64,000 nucleotides of DNA from Takakia lepidozioides. Lineage: Eukaryota; Streptophyta; Takakiopsida; Takakiales; Takakiaceae. This document shows, one piece after another, positions 43,643 through 53,893 of this stretch. The notes beneath the pieces are model-generated. The model was not told the origin of the DNA. It saw only the letters and a list, made by a program, of their open reading frames with translations, and searched no databases. Position numbers and translations under genes: made by a program. Location of the stretch: contig CM060732.1 in NCBI GenBank assembly GCA_030704615.1, positions 11,782,001 through 11,846,000 on the forward strand, in the 5' to 3' direction. Every line of letters starts with the position of its first letter. Positions within the stretch are counted from its first letter, which is position 1.

Positions 43643-44763
43643 ACCACATCCGCCCGTTGTTGGCCAGCAAATGAAGGGAGAGACCCCTGCATCTGAGGTC
43701 CTCTCTGCCCTTCCCTGAGCTTCACCTGAGCCCCCTTGTTGCCTTGAGCACGTTGAGGTAGTGGTTGGCTAGGAGCACCACTACCCCGTGGTGTCTCCTT
43801 AGCAAATCCCACCATGACCACTCGTTCCTCCACCATGTTGAGCTCTATCCGCTCTGCCAGCAAAAACACATTTGCTAAGGTGGGTTGGGCCGCTTGTAGG
43901 AGAGTTGCATCCCGCACCCTTCTCCTCAGCTCCTTGTCCAATATCCCATACCAGAATTGGACTGCCTGAGCTTCCGTAACCCCTTGGGTTACATTTATCA
44001 AGCGCCTCATGCGAGTGAAAGCCTCCCTCAAGCTCTCGGTCGGCTTCCGTTGGAACTCTTGCAAGCTCCGCAACTTCTCTGTCCTCACCCCTTGGTAGTT
44101 CCCTCTCAACTCTTCGAAGAACTCCACAACAGGGTTGAAGGCAGGCACGGGTGCTAGTGCTGGTGCGGTAGTGGCTTGGGTGGACGTCGTAGCTACTGTA
44201 CCACCAGTCCCACTGCTGCTTGCTGAAGCTGCCGGTGCAGCGGCAGGTGTAGCCACTGCCCTCGTGGCTCTAGTGCCCCTAGTGATGGAGACATAGTCGG
44301 GTGACCAGTACATCCTCCACTCCTCGATCTCAACCTCATGCCCCCGCCTGAACTCATGGTAATCATCCATAGGCGGCCCCTCAAGGTGCTGAAACAGCCC
44401 TTTCCATGCCATGAAAGGCGTAAATAGTTGTGGATTGCGCATTTGCTGCAAATCACACCAACTATCAAACTCTTGGATAAAATCATCCAACTCAATGGTG
44501 CCCACCGCCCCAGAGTACCTTCGTGGCCCCTTGGTAGCTCCATACATCTCCTCCATTGTGTCCCACAACAATGGCAAAGAAACAACTTGCACCGCCGGTA
44601 TGAGTCCTCCTGATTCACAATCCGAATCAGAACCTTCCGTGGAAGACACAGGAGGTGAAGGTGGCCTAAACCGCACACCTCGTCTCGTGTACCCACTAGT
44701 ATCGCTAGTGCTCGAACCGGCACTGTCCCCAGCAACTAGTGGCACCTCCGTGTTGACACTCAA
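43324..44763 (-). CDS. Retroelement Gag with CCHC zinc knuckle
   Basis: 479-aa ORF starting MSVNTEVPLVAGD. The central retrotransposon-gag region has NPVVEFFEELRGNYQGVRTE, then LRSLQEFQRKPTESLREAFT with RMRRL, then AVQFWYGILDKELRRRVRD and LANVFLLAERIELNM. A zinc knuckle CWTCGGPHVKKDC (375-387) follows; a second, CGHCG, is broken by the frame change to the protease frame. Gag forms the particle and binds RNA. The ORF tail after residue about 410 is out of the ancestral frame. Start chosen at the first Met after the leader. Confidence 0.85.
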   Translation of the reverse strand: MSVNTEVPLVAGDSAGSSTSDTSGYTRRGVRFRPPSPPVSSTEGSDSDCESGGLIPAVQVVSLPLLWDTMEEMYGATKGPRRYSGAVGTIELDDFIQEFDSWCDLQQMRNPQLFTPFMAWKGLFQHLEGPPMDDYHEFRRGHEVEIEEWRMYWSPDYVSITRGTRATRAVATPAAAPAASASSSGTGGTVATTSTQATTAPALAPVPAFNPVVEFFEELRGNYQGVRTEKLRSLQEFQRKPTESLREAFTRMRRLINVTQGVTEAQAVQFWYGILDKELRRRVRDATLLQAAQPTLANVFLLAERIELNMVEERVVMVGFAKETPRGSGAPSQPLPQRAQGNKGAQVKLREGQRGPQMQGSLPSFAGQQRADVVCWTCGGPHVKKDCPEGGKGPAHAQPAQLQCGHCGNTGMERLSVMVCILSCAQASSKGTMVAGGEVEQPRGDEVASHEVQAKGKLNVAKDAEVRVLTKAWPTGFSS

Positions 44764-45469
44764 CCGGTCATGAACATGTCCCTAACCCCCTCTCCACAAG
44801 GTAACCGGGTAGAGAACCTGTTGCGGCTTATGGTTTGGAATACTAAGTTCCTAACATAGCCTACACCTGTACCTGCATCCACCGCAAGCACTCCTATGGT
44901 TGGGGTCATCACCTCCAACCTCACCACAGGAGAAACAATGATGGTCTGGCTGGTCATCACCCCAGCCTCACCATCGACAGCATGCTCTAGGACTGGCCGG
45001 TGATCAAATCCGGACCAATCACCTATAAAAACAAGCGCCCACACAAAACTAGCATGGCGCACAGTCAAGCATGCAGGTATGGAGGGGATCCAAACACAAG
45101 AAATCAGAACGACAACTCCCCCACACCAAAAACAACTCCACGGTGTTGCTCCTGCAAGGACACCCCAGCCCAAACCCGGACTGACTCTTGCCTCCACCTA
45201 CGGAAAGGTCTTGGCCTAATGAGAGGGTGGAAACTACGAGGAAGAGAAGCTAAAGCAATGCCTAACCCCAGCATGCTCTCATCCCAACACTCTCTGCCTC
45301 TCCTCTCTATCCTCACTTGCATGACCATGGGAATATCATGAAGATACTCCTCAAACCGCCCTCCACGAGCTTCAAAATTCGGCCTTCCAGACCACATGCC
45401 AGTCCTTAGGCAGTCCACCAGTGCCTCCACGAGTCAGCACAGGCCGTCCACAGGTCAACACGGGCCACC

Positions 45470-46760
45470 ACAGACCAGCACAGGCCCACACAGCTCACTG
45501 GTCAGGCCGTCACAGTCCCACAGGCCACTGGGCACAGCCTGTCACAGCCCCTCACAGCCTGTCACAGCCTCAAAGGCCTCAGGCACGGCCTGTCACAGCC
45601 CCTCACAGCCCCTCACAGCCTCAAAGGCCTCAGGCACGGCCTGTCACAGCCCCTCACAGCCCGTCACAGCCCCAAAGGCCTGGGCACGGCCTGTCACAGC
45701 CCGTCACAGCCCGTCACAGCCCGTCACAGCCCCAAAGGCCTCAGGCACGGCCTGTCACAGCCCCTCACAGCCCCAAAGGCCATGGGCACGGCCTGTCACA
45801 GCCCTCACAGCCCGTCACAGCCCAAAGGCCATGGGCACGGCCTGTCACAGCCCCTCACAGCCCTCACAGCCTCACAGGGCACAGGGCACAGCCTGTCACA
45901 GCCCCTCACAGGCCATCACAGCCTGTCACAGCCTGCCAAGCATCACAGCCGTCACAGCCTCAAAGGCCTAGGGCACGGCCTGTCACAGCCCCTCACAGCC
46001 CCTCACAGCCTCAAAGGCCCAGGGCACGGCCGTCACAGCCCCTCACAGCCCGTCACAGCCCCAAAGGCCAGGGCACGGCCTGTCACAGCCCTCACAGCCC
46101 GTCACAGCCTCAAAGGCCTCAGGCACGGCCTGTCACAGCCCCTCACAGCCCTCACAGCCCCAAAGGCCATGGGCACGCCTGTCACAGCTCGCCACAGCCT
46201 GTCACAGCCCGTCACAGCCCCCAAGGCCTCAGGGCACAGCCTGTCACAGCCCCTCACAGCCCGTCACAGCCCCAAAGGCCATGGGCACAGCCTGTCACAG
46301 CCGTCACAGCCCACAGGCCACAGGGCACAGCCTGGTCACAGCCTGTCACAGCCCCATCACAGCCCATCACAGCCGGTCACAGCTTGCCACAGCCCCACAG
46401 GGCACGGGCAAAGGCCTGTCACAGCCCGTCACAGCCCGTCACAGCTCGCCCAGCCTGACACAGCCCGTCACAGCCCCACAGGGCACAGGGCACAGCCTGT
46501 CACAGCCCCTCACAGCCCCTCACAGCCCCAAAGGCCTCAGGCACAGCCTGTCACAGCCCCAAAGGCCACTGGGCACAAGCCTGTCACAGCCTGACACAGC
46601 CCGTCACAGCCCACAGGGCACAGGGCACAGCCTGTCACAGCCCATCACAGCCCATCACAGCCTGTCACAGCTTGCCACAGCCTGTCACAGCCGTCACAGC
46701 CCCACAGGCCACTGGCACAGCCTGTCACAGCTTGCACAGCCTGTCACAGCCCCACACATG
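45470..46760. repeat. CACAGCC satellite, about 10-bp monomer
   Basis: Over 100 tandem copies of CACAGCCC(G/C)T-type units (GTCACAGCC kernel), grouped by interspersed CCAAAGGCCTCAGGCACGGCC or CCACAGGGCACAGGGCACAG blocks, giving a higher-order pattern of roughly 50-70 bp. Repeated as 54,000-55,310 in the overlapping contig with many single-base differences. Confidence 0.9.
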
Positions 46761-47229
46761 GCCGCTCTGGCAGTTTAGCCATTTCTCCAAGGGGTTTAGC
46801 CACGCCAAGCTAGGGTTTGTGTCTCTTGGACTCTAGGCTTCTTTCCACCGAGCTATGGTGGCTGTGAGGAAATCAGCAAGGTATCCTTGCTCTTTCGGCT
46901 CCCCACACCACCATAGTAGCCCTAAGCCATGAGGTGGTTGCCACAAACCAAGCCTTCTTTCTCACTTAGCCTCCCCAAACACGCCACTAAACTCAATGGC
47001 AAACAACCAAGCCATGCTGGTTCCCAGCCCTTGTGAGCACTCATTCAAGCACTCCTCATTGGCCATAGCATCTGTCTTAGAGCCTATTCCAGCCCTCTAC
47101 ACCTGTTGCTTCAAGAGTTGCGCTCCCTTCAAGCTTGAAGTTGAAACCCCAACTCACATAGGCCCTACAAGTGCTTTCTTTCACTCCAAGTGGAAACCAG
47201 CCCTAGACCTTCCGTTCTAGCTCTCTAAG

Positions 47230-47640
47230 GCTTGAAAACAAGAGCCTCAATGGGCTGAAGGCATGCTCCACACATGCCCCACTCTCACCATAAGAGAATC
47301 AGCTCCTTTGCTTCATTTCTTGCACCCACAAACCTGAAATACAAGCTTCAGCAGGCTGAAAGCATGCTCTACATGCCCTACAGGGAAACCAGCCCCTTCC
47401 TTCCTTTCTTGCACTCCCACACCTAAAAGTGCAAGCCTTCACCAGGCTGATAGCATGCTCCACACATACATTGCCCTCACATAAGGGAAGTCAGCCCTTC
47501 CCTCTTCCTTGCTTGCCCTCCAAGCTTGAAGATGGAAGCTTCAATGAGCTGAATACATGCTCCACACATGCAACCTCTTCACACAAGAGATATCAGCCCC
47601 CTATCTTGGCTCCTTGGCTCCTTGATGCTCTCTAAGACAA
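47230..47640. repeat. 95-bp tandem repeat, about four diverged units
   Basis: Units carry (G/A)GCTGAA..CATGCTCCACACATGC followed by AAT/AGTCAGCCCC and a TTCTTGC segment; starts near 47,255, 47,353, 47,446 and 47,544. Part of the leader of the element; same in 55,795-56,190. Confidence 0.55.
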
Positions 47641-48244
47641 GACTAAGCACTCCATAGCCTTTGCCAAGCTCCTGAAACCCTAAGGCTTACATTTCCAGCC
47701 ACAAGACACTTCTCTTGTGGTGCAAGAGCTCTTCTTCCAAGCTCTGAAACCCTAGGTGCACATTCCATGGCCTTGCCGCACCTCTTAGCTCCTGTTCCAG
47801 CCCTGCTCTTGCCATGACAAGAGCCCTCTCAATGCTGAAGCTCGAGATTGAAACCCAATCTCACCATACTCCACAAAGTGCACTGATTTGCCCCAAGCCA
47901 AATCAGCCCTTTCGCTTGGTCTTGCAATCCTTCACACAATGAAAGCTCGCATTCCCAAGTCCAGTTCTCAGCTTTGCCACCAAAGCCACTATAACCTGCT
48001 CTTGACTGGTCCTCTTCCCAATCGTGCTTGCTCATGCATGTACACAATCTGGAACCATCAAGGTGCTCTGGAATTACCTGCAGCATGGTGCTTTCATCTC
48101 TGAAGCTGAAGATCGAATGCCAAGGTCTACCACCTCGTAACCCACATCGCCTCCGCTTCTAACAACCAAGAGCTCCACGGTGCTCCTTGCATAACAACTT
48201 GGTTTCTCTCATTCTCAAGCAAAAACCACAAGTGCTACAACTAA

Positions 48245-48271
48245 CTCGTATCTAGCACTCATAGATACGAG
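48245..48271 (-). other. Perfect 10-bp hairpin next to A1
   Basis: CTCGTATCTA-7 nt-TAGATACGAG lies 15 nt inside A1, the position of a primer-binding site. No standard tRNA-complementary PBS is recognised. Conserved at 56,796-56,822 in the duplicate contig. Confidence 0.45.
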
Positions 48272-48286
48272 CTCATCTTTCTCGAG

Positions 48287-48617
48287 TGATAAAGAAGAAG
48301 AATACAAGCACGAGCTCATGCGAGCTCACAAAGCTGAAGCATAAACTCATGCATATATAACCTCATCACTCAAATACAAGTCAAGCCAAGTGCACCCCAC
48401 GCCATGGGGAATCCACACTACGGCGCCATAGCTAGGCGCGGTGAGGCTCAACTCGAGAAAGATGAGCCTCCCGCGCTTGCCGTGAAGATAACCACTCCAG
48501 GGCCTAAATCTGCTTGACCCCTGGATTGACACTTGGGCCAATCCCAAATGTCAATATGTAAAAGCTAGCTATTTCCTAGCTAGTTTCACAAAATAACTAG
48601 TGGTAAACAATTGACCA
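48287..48617 (-). repeat. A1 terminal repeat (contig 1 version)
   Basis: Matches A2 (36,683-37,009). The outer 40 bp are scrambled here (AAAATAACTAGTGGTAAACA), whereas the duplicate at 56,838-57,164 is clean and ends AACTTGACA. Confidence 0.75.
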
Positions 48618-48621
48618 CCCG

Positions 48622-50085
48622 ACAATATACCCCTCCAGAATAGGTATCCCCTGATACATTAGGGCGAGCAAATGAGCATGTTGTAGTGGTTGGGGTATTG
48701 CGTAGACTCTCTTGAGTATAGTAGACAAAGCTGCGCGAGAAAGTTCCCTGAGTATTTTTGGAGGAAGTAGGCTCTAAGATTTCTTTTGTAGATTTGACTG
48801 TTTAGGGATGATATATTTCAATGGCTCCTGAGCCATTTTCAGTAAAGTTTTATTCTAAAACATCTGTATAATCGGAAGATTTCCCCTGCATGTAGAAAGC
48901 CTCGTACATACGAAACTCCATGTCATGGAGGGTCTTATATATGAAGATGGATGCTAGTAAGAGAGATCAAGATTTGTTATTGGATAGCAAATGAATTTGT
49001 GGTGGTGTAACAGAAGACATTCCACACCACCAGATTTCGTCCCGGGATTGATTGGTGATATTTGTGCGCATTCATATGCCGCAAAGTCCTCAATTTTCAA
49101 AATGACCATACCGGCCAATTTTGAGCTGACCCAGAAGGGACAAAGGGGGCATGCCCTATGGGTACACCTCCTGATCACAAGCTGTCTTTTCATACATAAG
49201 TCGTGGAGTAATAACAGACGAAAAATACGCAGAAGCTATCGATTATTGAGCTGAATCTGAAGAGGGAAAACCCCGATGTTGGTTCTGTTCCTGTATGAGG
49301 ATGCGAGAACCCCAGGACGTTTGGATTCAAAGTGCAGGTGGGTCATCGAACAAGTCATTGATGAGTGATGCATGGACCGGGTTTTAGATTTCACCGACGA
49401 GGGCTCGTATTTACCGACGTAGTTAGGTTTGTCGAGGGCCCTCCTAGAGTATTTTTCTGGATCTTCATGCATGCCAATGGGGAACGACAATTGTAAGAAG
49501 CGAGCACTGGAGGAAGCATCGAATTGAAGAGGGAAACGCAAGTCGTCGACTGCCGGGAATGATGACAATAGGCCGGGACTTCGGAGGAAGACAGAAGAAA
49601 ACAGAAAGGAGGATCCGGATTCCCAGCCATTTATGACAAGATAAAAGAGACCCCAAAAGCTAGGGAGATTTTCGACAATGAAAAGTGCGAGAAGATGGAG
49701 GAGAGGCTCACGAAGGAAGGAATATAACGATTGTATTCCATTTGGTTCGAGAGAGTACCTTCCTTGTGAGGTTTCCATGATGGAACTGCCCAAGGAGCAT
49801 GGTTTTACAGGTGCTAAATTCAAGCATAAGGACGAAGTGGAAAGCGTTGATGACTATCCAGCTTCATTTGTTTGACTCCAAACGCGGTGTATCTTGCGCC
49901 AATCGAACCTTCAAAAATCCGGGAGAAGATTGCTTCATCGCGACCGAAGCACGAAGGAAATGGATGTATCTAGGTTTTTTGTCATTGGGAGGTTCAAAAC
50001 ACCATAGTGCCCGCAAAGGGAATGGACTTCATTGCCACCCAGCCCTCTCTTTTAAGGAAAACTCCCAGGGCAATGGAGGTTAGTG
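48622..50085 (+). pseudogene. Right part of interrupted gene (noisy contig-1 version)
   Basis: Same locus as 57,169-58,640 but with many more indels, so reading frames are shorter. The cleaner copy is described there. An FVIG segment (about 49,976) reads in frame here while broken in the other copy, so the two complement each other. Confidence 0.5.
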
Positions 50086-50099
50086 GTGTTCCTGCCGAC

Positions 50100-50870
50100 C
50101 GATCTGTGTGATGGCATAGTCCCTTTCCCTCCTCTGGCTTTTATGTTTCGCAGCGGCGCTTTGGTGGGGAAGTATATCGCTCCCTCTCCCTTCTTAGACC
50201 TAGCATTCGCATGCTTCGCTTCTCCTTAGCTGTGCTGGAGGTGGCGCGTTGGTGGCGATGGCGCAATGTTACCTTCCCCAATCGCTCAAGGTGCTTTTGG
50301 CGATTAGGGTTCCTTTTACTTCATATCTTTCTCTCTTGTTTTTGGGGTTCTTAGTTGACATCGATAACAAGTGTAGGGGTCTGTGATTCACCTGGGGTTC
50401 CACAATCCTCACTAACCCATTGGTTTTTGTGGGGGCTTGTGATGGGACCAGGTGAGGATCCCTACCTACTTTGAATTCTCTTGAGCTTGCAGATAAGGAT
50501 GTGTGCAAAAGGAACATACTGCTGCTGCCTGCAGCCCCGATTTCGGCCCGCTTGCTCCCGGATTGACATGATAATGCTTGCTTTTGACTTATCTTTTGCT
50601 GCTGCTGATGGAGCACTTTGGCCTGGCAGCCTTGTCTCATGCAGCACTGCATGTGAATCCTACCTTGTCTTGAGTCTTTGACAGCTTTTCCCGTGGATTT
50701 TTAGACTTGGTTCCCCTTCTTTTTGGCCTTAAAAGAGGATTCGTGGTGTAAGGGACAAGTCATAAATGGTTGTTTTGCTATAAGGATGAGGAGACCTGAG
50801 TTTTGTTAAAGAAGACAGCCTGATAAGGCAGTGACAAGCCTTGATTTATTTTCCCTTAAAAAAATCTGTC
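50100..50870. repeat. Dispersed repeat R, copy 2 (with motif S5)
   Basis: Matches 18,025-18,740. It includes intact S5 at 50,372-50,465. No supported gene. Confidence 0.65.
50372..50465 (-). other. Structured motif S5 (94 nt)
   Basis: On the minus strand: outer stem GTAGGG/CCCTAC, second stem TCACCTGG/CCAGGTGA, central CCCA..TGGG hairpin, then GTTAGTGAGGATTG. Same architecture and conserved block as S1 and S3 with different stem sequences. Confidence 0.5.
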
Positions 50871-51370
50871 GTTATTGGTAGTGTGTTGCGTGGCGGCTCA
50901 TGGGTCATGCATGCCCGCTCATGGGCTCATGGAAAACAATCCCCCCCCCAGGCCATGGAAGACCATGGGAGGCCATGCTAACCATCTATATAAATAATTA
51001 AGCCCCTATATAGGGGGCTGCCCAAAGGGGTAGTGACTAAAGTCAAAGGGCCCTAGGCGGCCATAGCCAAGAGGTCAACTCATTGGGTTGCCTAGGATCG
51101 CCACTTCAAGGCGCAGCTAACGCGGGAGGCGCGGCCCAAGTATCAGGCCGAAGCCATGGTGTCTCTAATATGCTCTACAGTGCATCTCTACATCTGCATG
51201 AATCAAGCATCATCTTGTCGTATCTCCTCCTCTGTGTAATCTCCATCCCTGTGCTCCAAGATCGTGCTCTCCGCCTGATCTCCTCCAGTGATGTCCAAGA
51301 AGTGATCTCCAAGAAGTTACCCTCTCCATGTTGTTACTCTGCCTATTCTACCTGCAAGCTGTTCTAACCG
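50871..51370 (+). promoter_or_regulatory. Possible solo-LTR or promoter segment with TATA boxes
   Basis: A CCATGG-rich palindromic stretch (about 50,955-50,980) is followed by CTATATAAATAATTAAG and CCTATATAGGGG boxes (50,985-51,016), and then 350 bp of transcript-like CT-rich sequence. No flanking target duplication identified. Confidence 0.25.
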
Positions 51371-51469
51371 CCTAACTAACTAACTGTCATCCAAGACAGA
51401 ATGCACATTCCCCATGCAGATGTCGTTCCTACACAGTCATTCCCTGCCAATGATAACCGTTCCCTGTGA

Positions 51470-51650
51470 ACGTTGTGACGGGCTGTGATAGACTGTGATA
51501 GGCTGTGATAGACTGTGTCAGGCTGTGACAAGCTGTGACTGACTGTGATAGGCTGTGTAAGGCTGTGACAAGCTGTGTAAGGCTGTGACAAGTTGTGTCA
51601 GGCTGTGACAAGCTGTGTAAGCCTGTGACTGACTGTGTGAGCCTGCCTAC
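51470..51650. repeat. Short array of GGCTGTGACAAG-type 10-bp units
   Basis: Monomers such as GGCTGTGATA and AGCTGTGTAA repeat about 18 times. The kernel GGCTGTGAC is the reverse complement of the GTCACAGCC kernel of the 45.5-kb satellite. Duplicate at 60,010-60,200. Confidence 0.7.
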
Positions 51651-51788
51651 CACCCCTAAGGCCTGCGTCTGTCACCCCTAAGGCCTCTGTTGGTCTGAGT
51701 CTACCATCCGTAAGTCTGTGCAAAATTAAGGGTACCCCACAAAACCCGTAAAACTGTCTAAGTCCCAGACAACCCTCTAATAGGGTCA

Positions 51789-53170
51789 CCATGCATTTTG
51801 ACCTCCACCGGTGGCACCACAAACTTTGCCAAGTCCAGGTCTCTTGCCCCCCGGGATTTCTTCTTCTTTTTCCCACCCTCTCCCTTCTTTGCATCCTCCT
51901 TCCCCTGCTCCTTTGTTACCCCACTGCCCTCCCCCGCATGCCCATGAGCCCCTTCATCTCCACGGGACTTCTTCTTCTTCTTCTTCTTCTTCTCGTGCCC
52001 CTTCTCGACACTATCTCCTTCCCCTTCCCCGGTACTTCCTCTCTCTCATTCTCCCTCTCCCTTCTCTCTCTCTCGTCGGCAGCCCCTTCATTGATGGCAA
52101 AAGGGACCTCGGGAGCTCGAGCTCTCTTCTTCTTACCTTTGGTGTTTGGGTCCTTCACAAACACCACGTGCCCTCCCTCATTGGCAACCTCACTGGGGTG
52201 CACCAATGAGGCCAAGACGAATAACCCCCCCAAATTCAAAAAAAAAAACAAACAACAAAGACAAACATGCATGTAAAGCAAAGGGACAAAACATGCAATG
52301 GACAAGGTGCGACGGATGTACCTTTGCAACCTTGGCCGACTCGCCCCCGATGTCACCCGATATGGGAGGAGTCCCCACTACCGGAAGTCCCCGCACTCTC
52401 CCCTCCCGGAGCGACGGTGGAAGTAAATTCCACAACACCATAGCCCTCGGCAGTACCCCGTAGTCCAGACCCTTCTTTGCTGACCGCTCAGGCTCTCCGG
52501 GTGACGTCGCTGACCGGCTAGGCTCTCCACCAGCCCTAGCTCCTCCCTCCCCGCCCCCCCCCCCCCCCCCCCCAAACTCTTGGCTACGGTGAGGCCCCTC
52601 TCCAACTCAGCCATTGCATCGGCATTCCTCCTCAGCTCCTCCCTCAAGGGAGACAGTGGGATAGGAACGAACACTTCCGGAGGCCCTCGAACCTGACCTT
52701 GGGCCTTGGCAAGTGCAGCCTTTGCTGCGGAGGAAGGGGTCGCTACAGGGCTGAGATCCAAAAGCTGCCCATACCGGGTCACCGAATGGGTGATGCGCTT
52801 GCCAAGGTACATTTCAGCCGGCTTGGTGGGCGGGGGTATGCTGAACTGAGCCACGGGAACATTATCCGGCTAAGCAACAACCTCCCGAGTAGGAGAGCTG
52901 GCTGAGCCGGCCCCTGGCGCATCCAAGACGGGGAGAATGGGAGGGGGGGGGGGGGGACTGGCCTCAGCTTGCGGGCGAACCTGGGCGACACGGCAGTCAA
53001 TGGGCTGGTAACCCGTAAGGTGCCAGCCCGCATCACACGTCCCGGGATATGAAACGGGTTCACTGCGCCTTTCTTTGGGGCAAGGGACTTCTTCTCTTTC
53101 CCCATACTCTTGGCACCTGTCATGCAATGGAGACATTAGGCCTTCGTGGAAACAACCTCTAGATTCCAGA
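51789..53170 (-). pseudogene. Transposon-type gene T2 (homologue of T1), decayed
   Basis: Minus reading starts LESRGCFHEGLMSPLHDRCQ then YGEREEVPCPKERRSEPVSY, continues with PVATPSSAAKAALAKAQGQV and LPVVGTPPISGDIGGESAKV, then an intron (GCAAAG|GTACATC at about 52,320 to about 52,230) at the same place as in T1, and ends with the DLDLAK..PPVEV..GDP block near 51,789. The 3' half of T1 (GAFWEAM onward) is missing. Conserved intron position supports a real ancestral gene. Function unknown. Confidence 0.45.
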
Positions 53171-53393
53171 TCAAAAAAAAAAAAACAAAGCATGTATGTC
53201 CCTCTCTCCCTCTCTCCCATCAGGATGTGGAGAGAGAGGGAGAGAGAGGGAATGCAGAGGGAAAAACAATAAAAATAAAATAAAAAATGGGGGGGGGGGG
53301 GGGGGGGGGCTAAGCAGCAGAAGCTGCTCAGTCACCCCCCACCTTCTTTCTTGTTTTTTTTTCCTCAGCACTCCCTCTCTCTCCCTCTCTCCC
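53171..53393. repeat. Foldback element FB3, truncated by contig end
   Basis: A-run, GATGTGGAGAGAGAGGG, A-rich arm, G-tract, CTAAGCAGCAGAAGCTGCTC with AGTCAC centre, C-tract, T-rich arm, then CT-rich sequence up to the N gap. Confidence 0.6.
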
Positions 53394-53893
53394 NNNNNNN
53401 NNNNNNNNNNNNNNNNNNNNNNNNNNNNNNNNNNNNNNNNNNNNNNNNNNNNNNNNNNNNNNNNNNNNNNNNNNNNNNNNNNNNNNNNNNNNNNNNNNNN
53501 NNNNNNNNNNNNNNNNNNNNNNNNNNNNNNNNNNNNNNNNNNNNNNNNNNNNNNNNNNNNNNNNNNNNNNNNNNNNNNNNNNNNNNNNNNNNNNNNNNNN
53601 NNNNNNNNNNNNNNNNNNNNNNNNNNNNNNNNNNNNNNNNNNNNNNNNNNNNNNNNNNNNNNNNNNNNNNNNNNNNNNNNNNNNNNNNNNNNNNNNNNNN
53701 NNNNNNNNNNNNNNNNNNNNNNNNNNNNNNNNNNNNNNNNNNNNNNNNNNNNNNNNNNNNNNNNNNNNNNNNNNNNNNNNNNNNNNNNNNNNNNNNNNNN
53801 NNNNNNNNNNNNNNNNNNNNNNNNNNNNNNNNNNNNNNNNNNNNNNNNNNNNNNNNNNNNNNNNNNNNNNNNNNNNNNNNNNNNNNNNNNNNN
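53394..53893. other. Assembly gap, 500 N
   Basis: Exactly 500 N. The right side restarts at sequence homologous to 45,360, so the gap joins overlapping contigs. ORFs spanning it are artefacts. Confidence 0.99.

Larger units (their letters stand above)
44764..48286 (-). other. Long 5' leader of gypsy copy 1
   Basis: 3.5 kb between A1 and Gag without supported genes. Contains the CACAGCC satellite (45,470-46,760), a 95-bp tandem repeat (47,230-47,640) and a hairpin next to A1. Apparent long plus-strand ORFs here are satellite translation. Confidence 0.6.
36494..48617 (-). mobile_element. Ty3/gypsy retroelement with DNA methyltransferase and PHD finger (copy 1)
   Basis: Minus-strand order: A1 (48,287-48,617), about 3.5-kb leader with satellite, Gag, protease, C5-methyltransferase, UAG, RT-RNase H, integrase-PHD, polypurine tract, B1, A2, B2. 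RT before integrase makes it Ty3/gypsy-type. CCCG flanks the left end (36,490-36,493) and the right end (48,618-48,621; cleaner at 57,165-57,168 in the duplicate contig). Gag/protease/methyltransferase/RT/integrase frames are 0, 1, 2, 2, 0, so three single-base shifts separate otherwise intact ORFs; at least the last is a 1-nt deletion relative to copy 2. Confidence 0.88.

Noticed and set aside
45470-46760. CRISPR-like array
   Set aside because: Units are about 10 bp, contiguous and imperfect, without unique spacers; eukaryotic context.
45396-46778. Long plus-strand ORFs (165-345 aa) rich in Q-P-V-T-A-H-S
   Set aside because: They are translations of the CACAGCC satellite in several frames, without any non-repeat domain, and lie antisense to the retroelement leader.
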